From the NCBI RefSeq assembly GCF_000350225.1, contig NW_005178710.1:250779-314778 (forward strand): DNA of 64,000 nucleotides, written 5' to 3'. Source of the DNA: Chondrus crispus (taxonomy: Eukaryota > Rhodophyta > Florideophyceae > Gigartinales > Gigartinaceae). Of the stretch, positions 63,908 through 64,000 are shown piece after piece. The notes under the pieces are model-generated. The model had not been told where the DNA came from and searched no databases. It saw only the letters and a program-made list of their open reading frames with translations. Numbering within the stretch: position 1 is the stretch's first letter; the number at the start of each line of letters is the position of its first letter. The translations under genes and the position numbers were made by a program.

Positions 63908-64000
63908 CTAGACGGGATCGGGGCTGGGGCTGGTGGGGAGGACGGGGTGGCGGCGTTGAGAGGCCATTGTAGGCTGTGAGGCGCGTGGTGCGAGGGTTGC

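Noticed and set aside
1-64000. CRISPR arrays, tRNA and rRNA genes, bacterial operons
   Set aside because: No regularly spaced short repeats, no tRNA A/B boxes in a foldable context, no rRNA sequence, no ribosome binding pattern; the content is eukaryotic.

Overview
The window looks like a repeat-rich stretch of a red macroalgal nuclear genome (a florideophyte such as Chondrus is my best guess, by inference only). Evidence: intron-poor genes, standard code, nested LTR retrotransposons, remnants of eukaryotic families (AGC kinase, alpha-carbonic anhydrase, Hint/hedgehog-type autoprocessing domain, phosphoserine phosphatase), and no bacterial operon structure, tRNA or rRNA. Roughly two thirds of the sequence is mobile-element DNA.

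Layout. 1-7069: right part of a Ty3/gypsy chromovirus ('element A', + strand), ending in a 672 bp LTR and containing a 100-N gap. 7070-9387: the 3' part of a second Ty3 element ('D') that A inserted into. 9388-17300: element D tail, a small two-span membrane protein gene (10860-11474, -), short repeats and three copies of a small dispersed coding remnant. 17600-26000: GC-rich block with broken host-type genes (Hint, SerB, a GC-rich unknown, AGC kinase, alpha-carbonic anhydrase) and one intact tyrosine-recombinase gene resembling Crypton transposases. 27210-36548: a Ty1/copia element (- strand) with 297 bp LTRs, interrupted by three solo LTRs that each have a perfect 5 bp target duplication. 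36718-39112: an unrecognised membrane glycoprotein-like gene. 39113-43000: sparse region with one broken secreted-protein gene. 43039-57745: a Ty3 chromovirus ('C', - strand) split inside its integrase by an 11,085 bp full-length Ty3 element ('B', 44142-55226) of the same family as A. 58085-59692 and 61673-63451: two intact host-type genes, the second encoding a secreted Cys-rich repeat protein. 63494-63907: edge of a possible further gene.

The most interesting structure is a shared design in two unrelated retrotransposons. The Ty3 element B and the Ty1/copia element each carry a large open reading frame on the strand opposite gag-pol, between pol and the 3' LTR, ending tail-to-tail with pol. 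The copia antisense protein (417 aa, 28089-29342) has a Cys-His-Asp arrangement like papain-fold/C39 peptidases. The Ty3 antisense protein (830 aa, 44912-47404) is Pro-rich with a central globular block, a coiled coil and a basic tail, and I recognise no family for it. Both reading frames are open while the adjacent pol genes carry stops. The two Ty3 copies A and B also share an amber codon at the conserved integrase Trp, which suggests spread from a defective master copy helped in trans.
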